In this document: in pieces, positions 13,683-14,109 of the stretch | Layout: every line of letters begins with the position of its first letter | How positions within the stretch are numbered: position 1 is the first letter of the stretch | Assembly (NCBI GenBank): GCA_020025415.1 | Contig: JAHHSB010000020.1 | Span: forward strand, 1-14,109 | From: Oscillibacter sp. | GTDB lineage: Bacteria; Bacillota; Clostridia; Oscillospirales; Oscillospiraceae | Direction: 5' to 3' | Length of the DNA: 14,109 nt | Position numbers and translations under genes: made by a program | The notes under the pieces: generated by a model | The model's input: the letters and a program-made list of their open reading frames with translations, nothing else | Databases searched by the model: none | What the model was told of the DNA's origin: nothing

Positions 13683-14109
13683 AAAAAATGCTGAGGCGAA
13701 ACGAATTCTACGTTTCCGTTGTCATTGTTTTGCTGGTGGCCCTGATCCAGGCGAAAAGCGGGCAGTTTTTCACCAGCAACAACCTGGTGGACCTGGCCCG
13801 CTCGTGTATCCTGCCGGGCATCCTGACGTTGGGCATCATGGTGGAGATCATTGCCCACAGTATTGACGTCTCCTTCCCGGCCATCGCCATGATCACCATG
13901 TACACGGTGACGGAGGTGGCCACTACGGCCGACTATACCGGCCCGGCCTGGGTCCTGTTCCTCATCGCCGCCCTCATGGGCGCTGTGCTGGGCGCCTTCA
14001 ACGGCATTTTGGCTGCGTGGCTCAAGCTGCCCACCCTGATCATCACCCTGGCCACGTCCAGCATCTACATGGGCGTGATGCAGGGCGTGCTCAAGTGCCG
14101 GGTCATCGC
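13679..14109 (+). CDS. Sugar ABC transporter permease (RbsC/LsrC type), cut by window end
   Basis: These are the first 143 residues of a carbohydrate importer membrane subunit, continuing past the right edge. The ATG overlaps the ATPase stop (ATGA), with AGGAGGG at 13664-13670, so the two are translationally coupled. The translation begins MKKMLRRNEFYVSVVIV with a first TM helix (about 10-26). A second TM helix is rich in LPGILTLGIMVEIIA, followed by IDVSFPAIAMITMY. A third spans about 90-112, running into GAFNGILAAWLKLPTLIITLATSSIY (105-130), the conserved NG...LP..I.TL stretch of the BPD_transp_2 family. The segment usually reading GGIDLSVG in RbsC is HSIDVSFP here, a divergence noted separately. 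With the upstream ATPase and lipoprotein it makes an importer; a second permease gene may follow outside the window. Confidence 0.9.
   Translation, partial: MKKMLRRNEFYVSVVIVLLVALIQAKSGQFFTSNNLVDLARSCILPGILTLGIMVEIIAHSIDVSFPAIAMITMYTVTEVATTADYTGPAWVLFLIAALMGAVLGAFNGILAAWLKLPTLIITLATSSIYMGVMQGVLKCRVI

Overview
The window reads as chromosomal DNA of a G+C-rich member of the Clostridia, most like the Oscillospiraceae type of gut anaerobe. The evidence is indirect: strong AGGAGG-type ribosome binding sites, a Bce-type peptide-sensing kinase/ABC module, a Firmicutes-style FMN-riboswitch-controlled ribD-ribE-ribBA-ribH operon, U-tract intrinsic terminators and a high-G+C third-position bias. That bias produces many long open frames on the opposite strand that are not genes. 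No tRNA, rRNA, CRISPR array, insertion sequence or phage gene was seen.

Region 1 (1-3602, + strand) holds the 3' part of a BceS-like sensor histidine kinase, then a BceA-like ATPase and a BceB-like 10-TM permease with a large extracellular loop. Together these form a cell-envelope stress or antimicrobial-peptide detoxification module whose response regulator would lie to the left of the window. The kinase reading frame is interrupted immediately before its phosphoacceptor-His motif. A 14-bp perfect terminator hairpin closes the module.

Region 2 (3652-7443, - strand) is a complete riboflavin biosynthesis operon. From a near-consensus promoter (TTGACA-17-TATACT) the transcript runs into an FMN riboswitch, an extra hairpin and two successive intrinsic terminators. 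It then reads ribD, ribE (20-nt overlap), ribBA and ribH. These four proteins cover all committed steps from GTP plus ribulose 5-phosphate to riboflavin, except the dephosphorylation step.

Region 3 (7444-14109, + strand, divergent from rib) is a carbohydrate-type operon running off the right edge. It encodes a DeoR-family repressor, a BtpA/SgcQ-family TIM-barrel protein of unknown chemistry, an AraB-type FGGY kinase, a lipoprotein sugar-binding protein of the LsrB/RhaS type, a double-NBD sugar ABC ATPase and the start of an RbsC/LsrC-like permease. A 16-bp perfect stem-loop between the binding protein and ATPase genes may set their expression ratio. The expected scheme is uptake of a small sugar or ketose, phosphorylation by the kinase, and conversion by the BtpA protein, with the phosphorylated product sensed by the DeoR protein. 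The substrate is not identifiable: no arabinose isomerase/epimerase (araA, araD) and no AI-2 genes (lsrF, lsrG) are present. This operon, with its BtpA enzyme and its ATPase carrying a degenerate second Walker B motif, is the least explained part of the window.
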